64,000 bases of DNA from Proteobacteria bacterium SG_bin5. GTDB taxonomy: Bacteria; Pseudomonadota; Alphaproteobacteria; Sphingomonadales; Sphingomonadaceae. Both the position numbers and the translations under genes were made by a program. Position 1 is the first letter of the stretch; every line of letters starts with the position of its first letter. Shown here in pieces: positions 53,137-62,345 of the stretch. The DNA is taken from positions 8,530-72,529 of the forward strand of contig LWDI01000092.1 in the NCBI GenBank assembly GCA_002083475.1, read 5' to 3'. The notes below the pieces were generated by a model. That model was not told where the DNA came from. It saw only the letters and a program-made list of their open reading frames with translations, and searched no databases.

Positions 53137-54037
53137 TGAACGCCCCCACCATCGCGGCGGCGATCGACAGCGCGATCTCGGCGGGGCCGATAGCGCCGAT
53201 GTCGAGCCCCACCGGCGCGTCGATCCGGGCGAGCGCGTCGTCGCCTACCCCCGCCGCGCGCAGCCGCTCGATCCGCGCGGCGTGGCTGCGCCTGGAACCC
53301 AAGGCGCCGACATAAGCGGCGGGCGAGGCGAGCGCGGCGGTGAGCGCGGGGTCGTCGATCTTGATGTCGTGGCTCAAGGTCACGATCGCGGTCGCCGGAT
53401 CGGGCCCGAGCGCGCCGATCGCTTCATCGGGCCAGCGATCGTCGAGGGTCACGCCGGGGAAGCGCTCCTCGGTCAGGAAGCGCGCGCGCGGATCGATCAC
53501 CGTCACCGCGATGCCGAGTTCGCGCGCGAGTCCGGCGAGGCTCTGCGCGATCTGCACCGCGCCGACGATCAACAGCCGGCGCGGCGGATCGTAGCGGTTG
53601 ACGAAATCGCCCGAGCTCCCTTCGCGCGACTGGCCGCTCGCGAAATCGGTGGCGACGCTCAGCGCCTGGCCGCGCGCGCGCGCCTCGGCGATCGCGACGA
53701 AGAGCGCGGGGGGGAATCCGGCGTCGCGCACGGGCTGGACGAACACGTCGATCTCGCCGCCGCACGGCAGCCCGACTTCCCAGGCGGCCGCGTCCGCCAC
53801 GCCATAATGTTTGAGCACCGCCGGCGCCCCGGCGATCACCTCCGCCGCCGCCGCGAGAATGTCGCTTTCGACGCAGCCGCCCGAGACCGAGCCTTCGAAG
53901 CGGCCATCCTCATGCACCAGCATATGGCTGCCGCGCGGGCGCGGCGCCGAGCCCCAGGTCGAGACCACGGTCGCGAGCGCGAGGCGAGCGCCGGACCAAG
54001 CGGCGGCGGCGGCGAGGACGGAGTCGTTATCGGCCAT
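53123..54037 (-). CDS. xdhC: XdhC-family molybdenum enzyme maturation factor
   Basis: 304 residues. The N-terminal XdhC domain has VVSTWGSAPRPRGSHMLVHEDG and the Cys-containing GSVSGGCVESDI and GLPCGGEIDVF; the C-terminal Rossmann domain has LLIVGAVQIAQSLAGLA and ends with GLDIGAIGPAEIALSIAA. XdhC proteins bind the cofactor, promote its sulfuration and insert it into the large subunit. Downstream of the three enzyme subunits on the same strand, with a family E repeat in between. Confidence 0.93.
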   Translation of the reverse strand: MADNDSVLAAAAAWSGARLALATVVSTWGSAPRPRGSHMLVHEDGRFEGSVSGGCVESDILAAAAEVIAGAPAVLKHYGVADAAAWEVGLPCGGEIDVFVQPVRDAGFPPALFVAIAEARARGQALSVATDFASGQSREGSSGDFVNRYDPPRRLLIVGAVQIAQSLAGLARELGIAVTVIDPRARFLTEERFPGVTLDDRWPDEAIGALGPDPATAIVTLSHDIKIDDPALTAALASPAAYVGALGSRRSHAARIERLRAAGVGDDALARIDAPVGLDIGAIGPAEIALSIAAAMVGAFNGRR

Positions 54038-54078
54038 GGTTTTGGTCCCGTGGTTGATCTTCTGTCGAGCTGCTGAAG

Positions 54079-54224
54079 GCCCTCACCCAACCCTCTCCCG
54101 CAGGCGGGAGAGGGCTTTTCGTCGCGCCCCTCATCGCCCTCTCCCCCTGAAAGGGAGAGGGCTCGTAGAAGCGCAACCTGAAGCCCTCTCCCCTTTAGGG
54201 GAGAGGGTTTGGGAGAGGGGGCCC
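54079..54224. repeat. Family E palindromic repeat
   Basis: About 146 bp of facing CCCTCTCCC and GGGAGAGGG modules; the right end has CCCTCTCCCCTTTAGGGGAG, which also occurs in the copy at 57619. The right edge lies 2 bp from the TGA (TCA at 54227) of the large-subunit gene. Confidence 0.85.
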
Positions 54225-54226
54225 CC

Positions 54227-56440
54227 TCAAACCCCCGGCAGCCCCGGCAAAATCTGGTCGAGCGTCATCGGCCAATCGCGCGCGCGGACCCCGCAGGCGT
54301 TGTACACCGCGTTGGTCACCGCCGCGCCGACGCCCGAAATGCCGAGTTCGCCCAGCCCCTTGGCGCCGACCGGGCTCGCATGGGGATCGATCTCTTCGAT
54401 GAAATAGGCCTCGATCTGGGGCACGTCGGCGTTCACCGGGATGTGATATTCGGCGAGGTCGCGGTTCACATAAGCGCCGGTGCGCGGATCGAGCACGGCG
54501 GCCTCGTGGAGCGCATAGCCCAGCCCCCAGATCATCCCGCCGATCGCCTGGCTGCGCGCGGTCTTGGCGTTGAGCACGCGCCCGCAATCGAACACGCAGA
54601 GCAAGCGGCGGACGCGCACTTCGCCGGTGACGGCATGGACGGCCACCTCGGCGAATTGCGCGCCATAGGTGCCCTGGCTCCAGCTGCGCGAGTTGCCGCC
54701 GGGCTTGAGCACGCCGACCTCCTCGATCGCCGCGTCGCCGACCAGCTCGCTCAGCGGCACGCGGCGGTTGCCGGCGATGGCATGGCCGTCCTTGAGCGTC
54801 ATCTCCGCGACCTCGGCGCCCATGCGGCGCGCGAGTTCGGCGACGATCGCGTCGCAGGCGATCAGCACCGAGGAGGTGCTCGAGGCCGCGCCGAACGACC
54901 CGCCCGAGCCCGCGCCCGAAGGATCGCGCGAATCGCCCAGCCGCACGCGCACCGCCGCGATCGGCAGCCCGAGCGCTTCGCCCGCCACCTGCGCGAGGAT
55001 GGTGTAGGTGCCGGTGCCGATATCGGTCATATCGGTTTCGACTTCGGCATGCCCCTCGGGGGTCAGCCGCACGCGCGCCTGGCTATCGGCGAGGAAATTC
55101 ACGCGCGCCGCCGTCGCCATGCCGAGCCCGATCAGCCAATCGCCCTCGCGCCGCGCGCCCGGGGTCGCCACGCGCTGGTCCCAGCCGAAGCGGCGCGCGC
55201 CCTCGTCATAGCAATCGATCAGCCGGCGGGTGGAGAAGGGCGCGCCGCTGGTCGGATCACGCTCGGGCTCATTGGCTTTGCGGAAGGCGATCGGGTCCAT
55301 GCCCAGCTTTTCCGCCATCTCGTCCATCGCGGTTTCGAGCGCCATCATCCCGACCGCCTCGCCCGGCGCGCGCACCGCGCCCGCCGGGGTGACGTTGATC
55401 TTGGCGATGCGGGTGGTGAAGCGCCTATTCTCACCCGCGTAGAGCGACAAGGCGCCGAGCGCGACGGGCTCGAAGAAACCGAGGCCGGTCTTCTGGCTCA
55501 CCAGACTATCCTGCGCGATTCCCGTCAACTTGCCCTCGGGGGTCGCGGCGAGGCGGATGCGCTGGTGCGTGTCCGACCGGCCATAGACCGAATGGAACAG
55601 CTGCTGGCGGGTCAGCTGCACCTTCACCGGCCGTCCGATCTGCTGCGCGGCGATCGCGGCGAGCAATGTCTCCGGCCCGCCGATCTTCCCGCCGAAGCCG
55701 CCGCCGATATAGGGCGAGAGGACTTGGATTTTCTCGATCGGCACGCCGAGCGAATTGGCGAGCACGGGCGTGAAGCCGCGCATGATCTGGATCGCGCCGT
55801 AGAGCGTCAGTTCGTCGCCCTGCCATTCGGCGATCGCGGCGTGCGGCTCCATCGCGGCATGGACGTGATAGGGGGTGGTGTAGGTCACGTCGAGCGTCAC
55901 CGGCGCCTCGGCCATCGCGGCGTCGACATCGCCTTTCACCACATTGGGCAGCATCGCGCCTGGATGCGGGTCCTGCGCCTTATGCGCCGCCGCGACGGTG
56001 TCATATTCGCCTTTCACCGCGACATAATCGACCTTGACCGCATAGGCCGCCGCGCGCGCCGCCTCGAAACTTTCGGCGACCGCCAGCCCCAGGATTTGGC
56101 CATAGCTTTCGAGCGTGCCGTCATTCGCCGGCATCCGCTCGGCGCGGATGATGTGCGATTCGCGCGGCAGGCGGGGATCGTCGGTGATGATCGCGATCAC
56201 CCCGGGCATCGCCTCGGCGGCCTTTTTGTCGATCGCCTTCACCGCGCCGACGGCGACGCTCGCGGTGATCGCAAAGCCATAAGCGAGCTTGCCTTGCGGC
56301 CGGTGCTCGGCGGCGTAAGCGGCGGTGCCGGTCACCTTGGCGACGCCGTCGATCCGGTCGATGGGGGCGCCGATCAGCCCCTGCACCCCGCGATCGAGCG
56401 CGGAGGCGCCGTAATCGGCATCCATGCGGAATTCAGCCAT
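54227..56440 (-). CDS. Molybdopterin-binding large subunit of a xanthine dehydrogenase-family oxidoreductase
   Basis: 737 residues. Cofactor-binding motifs are GGGFGGKIGGPE near residue 250 and GSGGSFGAASSTS near 510, and the catalytic glutamate is in VGAKGLGELGISG near residue 695. The overall pattern is closest to the PaoC/YagR aldehyde oxidoreductase group. With the FAD and Fe-S subunits upstream it forms a three-part enzyme that oxidises aldehydes or N-heterocycles; the actual substrate cannot be told. No Tat signal is seen on this chain. Confidence 0.93.
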   Translation of the reverse strand: MAEFRMDADYGASALDRGVQGLIGAPIDRIDGVAKVTGTAAYAAEHRPQGKLAYGFAITASVAVGAVKAIDKKAAEAMPGVIAIITDDPRLPRESHIIRAERMPANDGTLESYGQILGLAVAESFEAARAAAYAVKVDYVAVKGEYDTVAAAHKAQDPHPGAMLPNVVKGDVDAAMAEAPVTLDVTYTTPYHVHAAMEPHAAIAEWQGDELTLYGAIQIMRGFTPVLANSLGVPIEKIQVLSPYIGGGFGGKIGGPETLLAAIAAQQIGRPVKVQLTRQQLFHSVYGRSDTHQRIRLAATPEGKLTGIAQDSLVSQKTGLGFFEPVALGALSLYAGENRRFTTRIAKINVTPAGAVRAPGEAVGMMALETAMDEMAEKLGMDPIAFRKANEPERDPTSGAPFSTRRLIDCYDEGARRFGWDQRVATPGARREGDWLIGLGMATAARVNFLADSQARVRLTPEGHAEVETDMTDIGTGTYTILAQVAGEALGLPIAAVRVRLGDSRDPSGAGSGGSFGAASSTSSVLIACDAIVAELARRMGAEVAEMTLKDGHAIAGNRRVPLSELVGDAAIEEVGVLKPGGNSRSWSQGTYGAQFAEVAVHAVTGEVRVRRLLCVFDCGRVLNAKTARSQAIGGMIWGLGYALHEAAVLDPRTGAYVNRDLAEYHIPVNADVPQIEAYFIEEIDPHASPVGAKGLGELGISGVGAAVTNAVYNACGVRARDWPMTLDQILPGLPGV

Positions 56441-56497
56441 TTAGCGCTCCTCCTGCTGAAACGCGCGTTTTGACGGACCCGTCAAATGACCAACCAT

Positions 56498-56579
56498 CGT
56501 CACCCCGGCCCCCGAGCCGGGGTCCCGCTGCCTTGGCGACCGAAGAACAGCGGGACCCCGGGTCAAGCCCGGGGTGACG
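56498..56579. repeat. Family A palindromic repeat
   Basis: Ends TCGTCACCCCGGCCCCCGAG and GGTCAAGCCCGGGGTGACG, inner arms GTCCCGCTG / CAGCGGGAC. Almost the same as the copy at 9398. It lies in the 188-bp gap between the FAD and molybdenum subunit genes. Confidence 0.85.
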
Positions 56580-56628
56580 GGGGTTGCTGCTCGGAAGTCG
56601 GCCGTTATGCGAGGCATGGCGCGGACCC

Positions 56629-57603
56629 TCACGCCCCCGTCAATTCGGCGAGCGCGGCGATCAGGGTGCGGCGCGCGAGCGGGATTTTGAAGTCATTATG
56701 CCCTTGCACCTTGGCCTCGGCGAGCAGCGCATCGGCGGCCGCCGCGAATATCTCGCGCGTCGCGGGCTGGCCGATCAGCGCGGCTTCCGCCTCGGCGCTG
56801 CGCCACGGCACGGGCGCGAGCCCGCCGAACGCCAGTTGCGCGGCGCTCACCACCCCATCCTCGACCGCGACCGCCGCCGCGACCGAAACCAACGCAAAGG
56901 CATAAGACGCCCGGTCGCGCACCTTGCGATAAAGCTGGCGCCCGGGCGGGGGAGGGGGCAGCTCGACATGGGTGATGAGTTCGCCGGGCGCGAGCACATG
57001 TTCGATCTGCGGCGTGTCGCCCGGCAGCCGGTAGAGCCCGGCGAGCGGGATGCGGCGGCGATCGCCATCGGCCGTCAGCGTCAGCACCACCGCGTCGAGC
57101 GCGCGCAGCGCGACCGCCATGTCGCTGGGGTGGGTCGCGATGCACGCCTCGCTCGCGCCGAGCACCGCGTGCATACGGTTGTACCCGCCTTGCGCCGCGC
57201 AACCGATGCCGGGCGCGCGCTTGTTGCAGGGGGCGGCGGGATCGTAGAAGAAATAGCAGCGCGTGCGCTGGAGCAAATTGCCGCCGACGCTCGCCTTGTT
57301 GCGGAGTTGCGCCGATGCGCCCGAGAGCAGCGCGCGCGCGAGCATCGGGTAGCGCGCGCGCACGTCCTGATGCGCGGCGACGTCCGAATTGAGCGCCAGC
57401 GCGCCGATCCGCAAGCCGCCTTCGTGCGGCTCGATGGCGCCGAGCGGCAGCCGGCTGATGTCGATCAGCGCCTCGGGCGTTTCGATCTGGAGCTTCATCA
57501 GATCGAGCAAATTGGTGCCGCCGGCGATGAAGCGCGCCCCCCGGGCGGCGGCGGCGACCGCGGCTTCGGCGGTTTCGGCGCGGGTGTACGTGAAGCTTTG
57601 CAT
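56629..57603 (-). CDS. FAD-binding medium subunit of molybdenum hydroxylase
   Basis: 324 residues. FAD-binding motif [15 protein letters not shown] near residue 40 and [15 protein letters not shown] near 110. A Cys-rich insertion ([20 protein letters not shown], then [11 protein letters not shown]) gives four cysteines as in PaoB-type subunits, where they bind a 4Fe-4S cluster. It passes electrons from the 2Fe-2S subunit or to an acceptor via FAD. Middle gene of the three-subunit operon. Confidence 0.92.
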   Translation of the reverse strand: MQSFTYTRAETAEAAVAAAARGARFIAGGTNLLDLMKLQIETPEALIDISRLPLGAIEPHEGGLRIGALALNSDVAAHQDVRARYPMLARALLSGASAQLRNKASVGGNLLQRTRCYFFYDPAAPCNKRAPGIGCAAQGGYNRMHAVLGASEACIATHPSDMAVALRALDAVVLTLTADGDRRRIPLAGLYRLPGDTPQIEHVLAPGELITHVELPPPPPGRQLYRKVRDRASYAFALVSVAAAVAVEDGVVSAAQLAFGGLAPVPWRSAEAEAALIGQPATREIFAAAADALLAEAKVQGHNDFKIPLARRTLIAALAELTGA

Positions 57604-57618
57604 GGTTGCTCCTGGAAG

Positions 57619-57717
57619 GCCCCTCTCCCAACCCTCTCCCCTAAAGGGGAGAGGGCTAATCCGAAGCGCTACTCGAAAGCCCTCTCCCCTTTAGGGGAGA
57701 GGGTTGGGAGAGGGGGC
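57619..57717. repeat. Family E palindromic repeat
   Basis: About 99 bp of inverted CCCTCTCCCAACCCTCTCCC and GGGAGAGGGTT type modules with CTTTAGGGGAGAGGG. The right edge coincides with the TAG stop (CTA at 57717) of the Fe-S subunit gene; the left edge is 15 bp before the FAD subunit start. Confidence 0.85.
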
Positions 57718-58217
57718 TATGAAGCCCCAACCCCCGCCACGTCCCGGATCGCGTCGACGATGTTCGGATAAGCCGAGCAGCGGCACAAATTGCCGCTCAT
57801 CCGCTCCGAAATCTCCGCCTCGTCGAGTGTCACCGCGTCGAGCGAAGCGCTGGCATGGCTCGGCATCCCGGCCTCGACTTCGGCGAGCATCCCCACCGCC
57901 GAGACGATTTGCCCCGGCGTGCAATAGCCGCACTGAAACGCGTCGTGCTTGATGAAGGCGGCCTGCAAGGGGTGGAGCGTGTCGCCCTGGGCGAGCCCCT
58001 CGATCGTTATGATCTCGTCGCCCTCGTGCATCACCGCGAGCGTCAGGCAGGCGTTGATCCGCCGGCCGTTCACCAGCACGGTGCAGGCGCCGCATTGGCC
58101 GTGATCGCAGCCCTTTTTGGTGCCGGTCAGCCCAAGATGCTCGCGCAGCACGTCGAGCAGCGAGGCGCGAATATCGGGCTCGGCCTGAAGGGCCTGGCCG
58201 TTGATCGTGAAGTGCAT
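57717..58217 (-). CDS. 2Fe-2S small subunit of molybdenum hydroxylase
   Basis: 166 residues. Plant-type 2Fe-2S motif in KKGCDHGQCGACTVLVNGRRINAC and the second cluster in FQCGYCTPGQIVSA and GNLCRCSAYPNIV (four Cys each). The preferred start is the second of two adjacent ATGs, 5 bp after an AAAGGGGG ribosome site. Unlike E. coli PaoA it carries no Tat leader, so the complex is predicted to be cytoplasmic. First gene of the operon, divergent from the glycerophosphodiesterase with 76 bp between starts. Confidence 0.93.
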   Translation of the reverse strand: MHFTINGQALQAEPDIRASLLDVLREHLGLTGTKKGCDHGQCGACTVLVNGRRINACLTLAVMHEGDEIITIEGLAQGDTLHPLQAAFIKHDAFQCGYCTPGQIVSAVGMLAEVEAGMPSHASASLDAVTLDEAEISERMSGNLCRCSAYPNIVDAIRDVAGVGAS

Positions 58218-58293
58218 CATGCCCCCTTTAGGAATGAAGACACGGGCGAGGTGAGGCCCTACAAGTGGCGTCGCTTGCAAGGGAGCACAAGCC

Positions 58294-59331
58294 ATGCGCG
58301 CGATTTTCCTGGCCGCCATGATCGCTCTGATCGGCGCCGCACCGGGGGAGGAGAAGGTGAGGGACGTGATCGTGATCGCCCATCGCGGCGCGAGCGGGTT
58401 GCGCCCCGAACATACGCTCGCCGCTTATGATCTGGCGATCGCGCAAGGCGCGGACTTCATCGAGCCCGATCTGGTGATGACCAAGGACGGCGTGCTCGTC
58501 GCCCGCCACGAGAATGACATCAGCGCGACGACCGACGTCGCCAACCGCCCCGAATTCGCCGGCCGCCGCGCGACCAAGACTATCGACGGCGAAAGCCACA
58601 CCGGCTGGTTCACCGAGGATTTCACCCTCGCCGAACTCAAGACGTTGCGCGCCAAGGAGCGGCTGCCGCAACTGCGCCCCGGCAACACGCGCTATGACGG
58701 CCAATTCGAGGTGCCGACGCTCGCCGAGGTGATCGCGCTCGCCAAGAAGCGCACGGCGGAAACGCGCCGGGTGATCGGCATTTATCCCGAAACCAAACAC
58801 CCGAGCTATTTCGCGCGGCTGGGCCTGGTGATGGAGGAAAAGCTGGTCGCCGAATTGCGCGCCGCCGGCTGGGACTCGCCGACCGCGCCGGTTTTCATCC
58901 AATCATTCGAGGTGAATAATCTCAAGCGCCTCCACGCGCTCACCAAGGTGCGGCTGATCCAGCTGATGGACGCGCAAGGCGGCCCGGCCGATCAGGCGGC
59001 GCCGAGCTATGCGGCGATGGCGACCCCGGCGGGCCTGCGCGCGGTCGCCGTTTATGCTTATGGAATCGGGCCGAACAAGGCGCTGATCTGGCCGGGCAAG
59101 GGCTCGGTCACGCCGCTCGTCGAACAAGCGCATGGCGCGGGCTTGCGCGTCCACCCCTGGACGTTCCGCGCCGAAAACGCCTTTCTGCCGCCCGTCTGGC
59201 AACGCGGCCGCGCGCCCGAGGGGCAGGGCGATCTGGGCGCCGAGATCGCATTCTTCCTGAACACGGGCATCGACGGCTTTTTCACCGATTTCCCCGCGGA
59301 AGGGGTGCGCGCGCGGGACGTTTCGCGCTAA
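58294..59331 (+). CDS. Glycerophosphodiester phosphodiesterase (GlpQ-like)
   Basis: 345 residues with a signal peptide (MRAIFLAAMIALIGAAPGE). The GDPD motif is VIAHRGASGLRPEHTLAAY with the catalytic His and Arg, then IEPDLVMTKDGVLVARHE with metal-binding Glu and Asp, and IYPETKHPSYF and VHPWTFRAEN later. The periplasmic enzyme hydrolyses glycerophosphodiesters to glycerol-3-phosphate and an alcohol. The long insertion with HEND...FTEDFTLAELKTL is typical of GlpQ rather than the shorter UgpQ. The function of phospholipid turnover fits a nutrient-scavenging role. Confidence 0.92.
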   Translation: MRAIFLAAMIALIGAAPGEEKVRDVIVIAHRGASGLRPEHTLAAYDLAIAQGADFIEPDLVMTKDGVLVARHENDISATTDVANRPEFAGRRATKTIDGESHTGWFTEDFTLAELKTLRAKERLPQLRPGNTRYDGQFEVPTLAEVIALAKKRTAETRRVIGIYPETKHPSYFARLGLVMEEKLVAELRAAGWDSPTAPVFIQSFEVNNLKRLHALTKVRLIQLMDAQGGPADQAAPSYAAMATPAGLRAVAVYAYGIGPNKALIWPGKGSVTPLVEQAHGAGLRVHPWTFRAENAFLPPVWQRGRAPEGQGDLGAEIAFFLNTGIDGFFTDFPAEGVRARDVSR

Positions 59332-59356
59332 GCGGTTCGCGGACAAGGGGGAATTG

Positions 59357-59605
59357 ATGCGTATCTTGATTCTGGCGGCGCTGCCTTTGCTCGGCGGTTG
59401 CCTGGCGAAAACCGCGATCGGGGTCGCGACCGCGCCGGTGAAGGTCGCGTCCAAAATGGTCGATTGGACGACGACCAGCCAGGACGAGGCCGATCGCAAT
59501 TACGGCCGCAAGATGCGCAAGCAAGAAGCGCGCGAGGGCCGCGAACGCCGCGAAGCCGAACGCCGCTGCCGCCGCGCCCCCGAGACGTGCGGCGGCGGGC
59601 GCTAA
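59357..59605 (+). CDS. Small lipoprotein (82 aa)
   Basis: 82 residues. The signal MRILILAALPLLGGCLAKTAIG has a clear lipobox (LGGC; Cys15). The mature part ends in a strongly charged, Arg/Glu-rich helix (RKMRKQEAREGRERREAERRCRR) with two cysteines. A ribosome site (AAGGGGGAA) precedes the ATG; 25 bp from the glycerophosphodiesterase stop, it is likely the second gene of the unit. Function unknown. Confidence 0.75.
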   Translation: MRILILAALPLLGGCLAKTAIGVATAPVKVASKMVDWTTTSQDEADRNYGRKMRKQEAREGRERREAERRCRRAPETCGGGR

Positions 59606-59767
59606 AGCGACACTCGATCCGAGCGCGGCTCTCCATTCTCGAGTCGTCGCGATGCCCCAGCCGGTCTGTAATTCCGCCGACTTGGAGATCGCGCTAAGGG
59701 CTCGCCCGGATGGCGCGGCGCCGCGCGCGCGGGCTAGGGGTTCACGGCAGGCCTAGGAGGCGGGCAC

Positions 59768-59923
59768 GTGACCCTGATCGGTATCTATCTCCTCATCGGC
59801 ATCATCGCGGCCTATTGCCGCTGGCATGACATCATGGCCGAGGCGAGCATCGCCGGCGCGCCCGTCGCGACCGCGGCGCAATTCGTGATCACTTGGCCCG
59901 CCTGGGCGCTGCGCTCGCGGTGA
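59768..59923 (+). CDS. Small membrane protein (51 aa)
   Basis: 51 residues with a GTG start preceded by TAGGAGGCGGGC, an almost perfect ribosome site. The translation starts with TLIGIYLLIGIIAAYCRWHD, giving one membrane span, and ends ITWPAWALRSR with a second short hydrophobic part. Its own shape and the strong ribosome site support a real gene. No family recognised. The gap 59606-59767 before it shows no other feature. Confidence 0.55.
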   Translation: MTLIGIYLLIGIIAAYCRWHDIMAEASIAGAPVATAAQFVITWPAWALRSR

Positions 59924-60118
59924 GGCCAATTCTTGTCGAATTAGAACATCGGCCCAGCGCGATCGACACGGCACCGAGCGTGCTCTCGCGCTGAACTTTT
60001 TCGCCCTATCAAGACGTTATGCTATGTTCCTGGACCTCCGGTAGGCCCCGGCCAGCGCCGGCGTGGTAATTGTCGCATTCGATCGTTTCGTTTAGGTTGA
60101 CGCCTTTCGGAGATCGCG

Positions 60119-61033
60119 ATGAGCTTCGGCGCGAAAGGCCAGTCACAGATTTTCGTCCCCCAAACCGGGGTCGCGAGCTATGACGCCTTGCGCTCGAGCC
60201 AGCCGCTCACCGCGCGCGGCTATTTCGACGGGGGCTTTTCGGTCGTTCACCAGGAACAGGTCGCGGCGCGCACCGAACAGGACGTGCCGGCGGTCGCGGA
60301 CACGGTGGTCTTCGTCCATCTGCGCGCGTCGCCCTCGCTGCGGGCGACAATGGACGGCCGCGACTTCGACGCGATCGGCCCGGCGGGAACCGCCGTGCTG
60401 ATGCCGCCCGGCACGCCATCGCGCTGGCTCATCGACGCGGGGGAAGGCGAGGTGCTGCACATGCATCTGACGCCGGCGCTGGTCGGGCAATTGCTGCCCG
60501 AGCATTTGCCCGACGGCCGCTTCGCCTTCGCGCCGCGCGGGGGCGTGCGTGACGAAACGATCGGTCGCCTCGCCCGCGCTTGTCTCGACGAGTTGCGCAC
60601 GCCGGGACCCGCCTCGCGCCTGTTGATGCAAAGCCACGCGCTCGCGCTCACCGTGCATCTGCTGCGCGCTTATTCGGGCGATCACAGCCAGCCCCAGCAT
60701 TTCGCGACCGCGCCGTTCCGCATCCAGCGGGTGCGCGATTATATCGAGGCCAATCTCGGGCGCGACGTGGCGCTCGACGAACTGGCCGAGGTGGCGGGGC
60801 TCTCGGTCGCGCATTTCGCCCGCGCGTTCAAGGCGATGACGGGCAACACGCCCTATCGCTATCTGGTCCTGCGGCGGGTCGAATACGCCAAGAGGCTGAT
60901 GCTCGACGGCGAGCGCGCGCTCGCCGAGATCGCGCTCGATTGCGGTTTCGCCTCGCAACAACATTTCACCCGCCAGTTCGCACAGATCGTCGGCATGCCG
61001 CCCGGCCGCTGGCGCCAGCGCGCGCAATGGTAG
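60119..61033 (+). CDS. AraC-family transcriptional regulator
   Basis: 304 residues. A cupin-like sensor part (about 40-130, with the segment FVHLRASPSLRATMDGR) and a C-terminal AraC-type double helix-turn-helix (about 205-300): RVRDYIEANLGRDVALDELAEVAGLSVAHFARAFKAMTG, then EIALDCGFASQQHFTRQF (in parts). Targets are unknown; it stands alone in its strand neighbourhood with 195 bp upstream and DUF488 43 bp downstream. A weak -10-like TATGCT lies at about 60025. Confidence 0.9.
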   Translation: MSFGAKGQSQIFVPQTGVASYDALRSSQPLTARGYFDGGFSVVHQEQVAARTEQDVPAVADTVVFVHLRASPSLRATMDGRDFDAIGPAGTAVLMPPGTPSRWLIDAGEGEVLHMHLTPALVGQLLPEHLPDGRFAFAPRGGVRDETIGRLARACLDELRTPGPASRLLMQSHALALTVHLLRAYSGDHSQPQHFATAPFRIQRVRDYIEANLGRDVALDELAEVAGLSVAHFARAFKAMTGNTPYRYLVLRRVEYAKRLMLDGERALAEIALDCGFASQQHFTRQFAQIVGMPPGRWRQRAQW

Positions 61034-61075
61034 CGGCGCTTTCGCCGCGCGCCGCGCGCGGCTAAGCTCGCGCGC

Positions 61076-61432
61076 ATGGCCCCGCGCGTCAAACGCATCT
61101 ATCTGCCCCCCGCCCCCGATGACGGCATCCGCGTGCTCGTCGATCGGCTGTGGCCGCGCGGGCTGAGCAAGGCGGCGGCGGCGGTCGATCTCTGGGCCAA
61201 GGAGGTCGCGCCGAGCGACGCCCTGCGCCGATGGTTCCACCATCAAGTCGCGCTGTGGAGCGAGTTCGAGGCGCGCTACCGCGCCGAACTCGCCGCGCCC
61301 GAGCGGGTGGCGGCGCTCGACCAGATCGCCGATCTCGCGCGCGCGGGGCCGGTGACCTTGCTCTACGGCGCCAAGGACGAGACGCATAATCAGGCGCGCA
61401 TCCTCGCCGCCGTGCTCGCCGAGCGCGCTTGA
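61076..61432 (+). CDS. DUF488 family protein
   Basis: 118 residues. The segment VLVDRLWPRGLSKAAAAVDLWAKEVAPSDALRRWFHH is typical of DUF488 (YeaO-like), and LLYGAKDETHNQARIL matches the conserved C-terminal part. Function is unknown in the literature as far as I know. It overlaps the next gene with a TTGA arrangement, so the two are read together. Confidence 0.85.
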   Translation: MAPRVKRIYLPPAPDDGIRVLVDRLWPRGLSKAAAAVDLWAKEVAPSDALRRWFHHQVALWSEFEARYRAELAAPERVAALDQIADLARAGPVTLLYGAKDETHNQARILAAVLAERA

Positions 61433-62004
61433 GCGACGTCGCCCGCTTGCGCGCCGAAGTGGCGGCGTGCCGCGTCTGCGCGGGCGCGCTGCCGCTCGGC
61501 CCGCGCCCGGTGCTCCAGATCGGCGGCGGTGCGCGGCTGCTCATCACCAGCCAGGCGCCGGGGACCAAGGCGCACGCTTCGGGCATTCCCTGGACCGATG
61601 CGAGCGGCGACCGGCTGCGCGATTGGCTGGGGATGCGCGCGGAGGATTTTTACGATCCCGACAAGCTCGCGATCGTGCCGATGGGCTTTTGCTATCCGGG
61701 CGCGGTGAAGGGCGGGGGCGATCTGCCGCCGCGCCCCGAATGCGCGCCCTTGTGGCACGCGCGGCTGCTCCAGGCCATGCCGGGGGTGAAGCTGCGGCTG
61801 CTGATCGGCATCCATGCGCAAGCGGCCTATCTGCCCGCGCGGCTGCCGATGACCGAGGCGGTGCGCCGCGCGCGCGACTTTCTGCCGATCTTCCCGCTGC
61901 CGCACCCGAGCTGGCGGGTGGTCGGCTGGATGCGGCGCAATCCCTGGTTCGAGGAAGAGACGTTGCCGCTGTTGCGGGCCGAGGTGGCGCGGGCCTTGGG
62001 GTAG
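61429..62004 (+). CDS. Uracil-DNA glycosylase family protein
   Basis: 191 residues with a TTG start overlapping the DUF488 stop. Near the N-terminus are two cysteines (ACRVCAGALPLGPRPV) and the family motif SQAPGTKAHASGIPWTDASGDRLRDWLGM; the C-terminal PLPHPSWR corresponds to the HPS motif. It belongs to the wide uracil-DNA glycosylase superfamily, probably a DNA-repair enzyme, although substrate specificity cannot be told. A TTG start is used because no ATG or GTG precedes the conserved part. Confidence 0.85.
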   Translation: MSDVARLRAEVAACRVCAGALPLGPRPVLQIGGGARLLITSQAPGTKAHASGIPWTDASGDRLRDWLGMRAEDFYDPDKLAIVPMGFCYPGAVKGGGDLPPRPECAPLWHARLLQAMPGVKLRLLIGIHAQAAYLPARLPMTEAVRRARDFLPIFPLPHPSWRVVGWMRRNPWFEEETLPLLRAEVARALG

Positions 62005-62080
62005 GTCGGTTTGCTCCCGCCCGCCAGAAGCCCGGCCCCCCGGATCCTGCCCCCCAGCAACCCGCCCGTCAGAAACAAGG

Positions 62081-62160
62081 CGTCGCCCCAGCGAAGGCTG
62101 GGGCCTTTGGCAGATGGGGCGCTACGCTTGCATGAGGCCCCAGCCTTCGCTGGGGCGACG
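62081..62160. repeat. Palindromic repeat (family A-like)
   Basis: An 80-bp inverted repeat: CGTCGCCCCAGCGAAGGCTG on the left and CAGCCTTCGCTGGGGCGACG on the right are exact complements over 20 bp. Together with the next repeat it fills the 341-bp gap between the glycosylase gene and the converging histidine kinase gene. Confidence 0.85.
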
Positions 62161-62187
62161 GCTGTCGGGGCGGATGGGCGCGCGAAT

Positions 62188-62330
62188 GCCCCTCCACCGT
62201 CCTTCGGACGGTCCCCCTCCCCAAGCAGAGCTTGGGGAGGATCGCGATATGCGCAACGACGGTGCTCGAAAACCAATCCTCCCCAAGCTTGCTTGGGGAG
62301 GGGGACCATGCGCAGCATGGTGGAGGGGCC
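62188..62330. repeat. Family B repeat, two hairpin halves
   Basis: Modules CCCCTCCACCGTCC...GGACGGTCCCCCTCC and CTTGGGGAGGATC, then ATCCTCCCCAAGCTTGCTTG followed by GGGGGACCATGCGCAGCATGGTGGAGGGG. The order of the modules differs from the copies at 7577 and 42317, as if two half-elements were placed end to end. It ends about 15 bp before the histidine kinase stop. Confidence 0.8.
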
Positions 62331-62345
62331 TCCCCCCCCCGCCCG

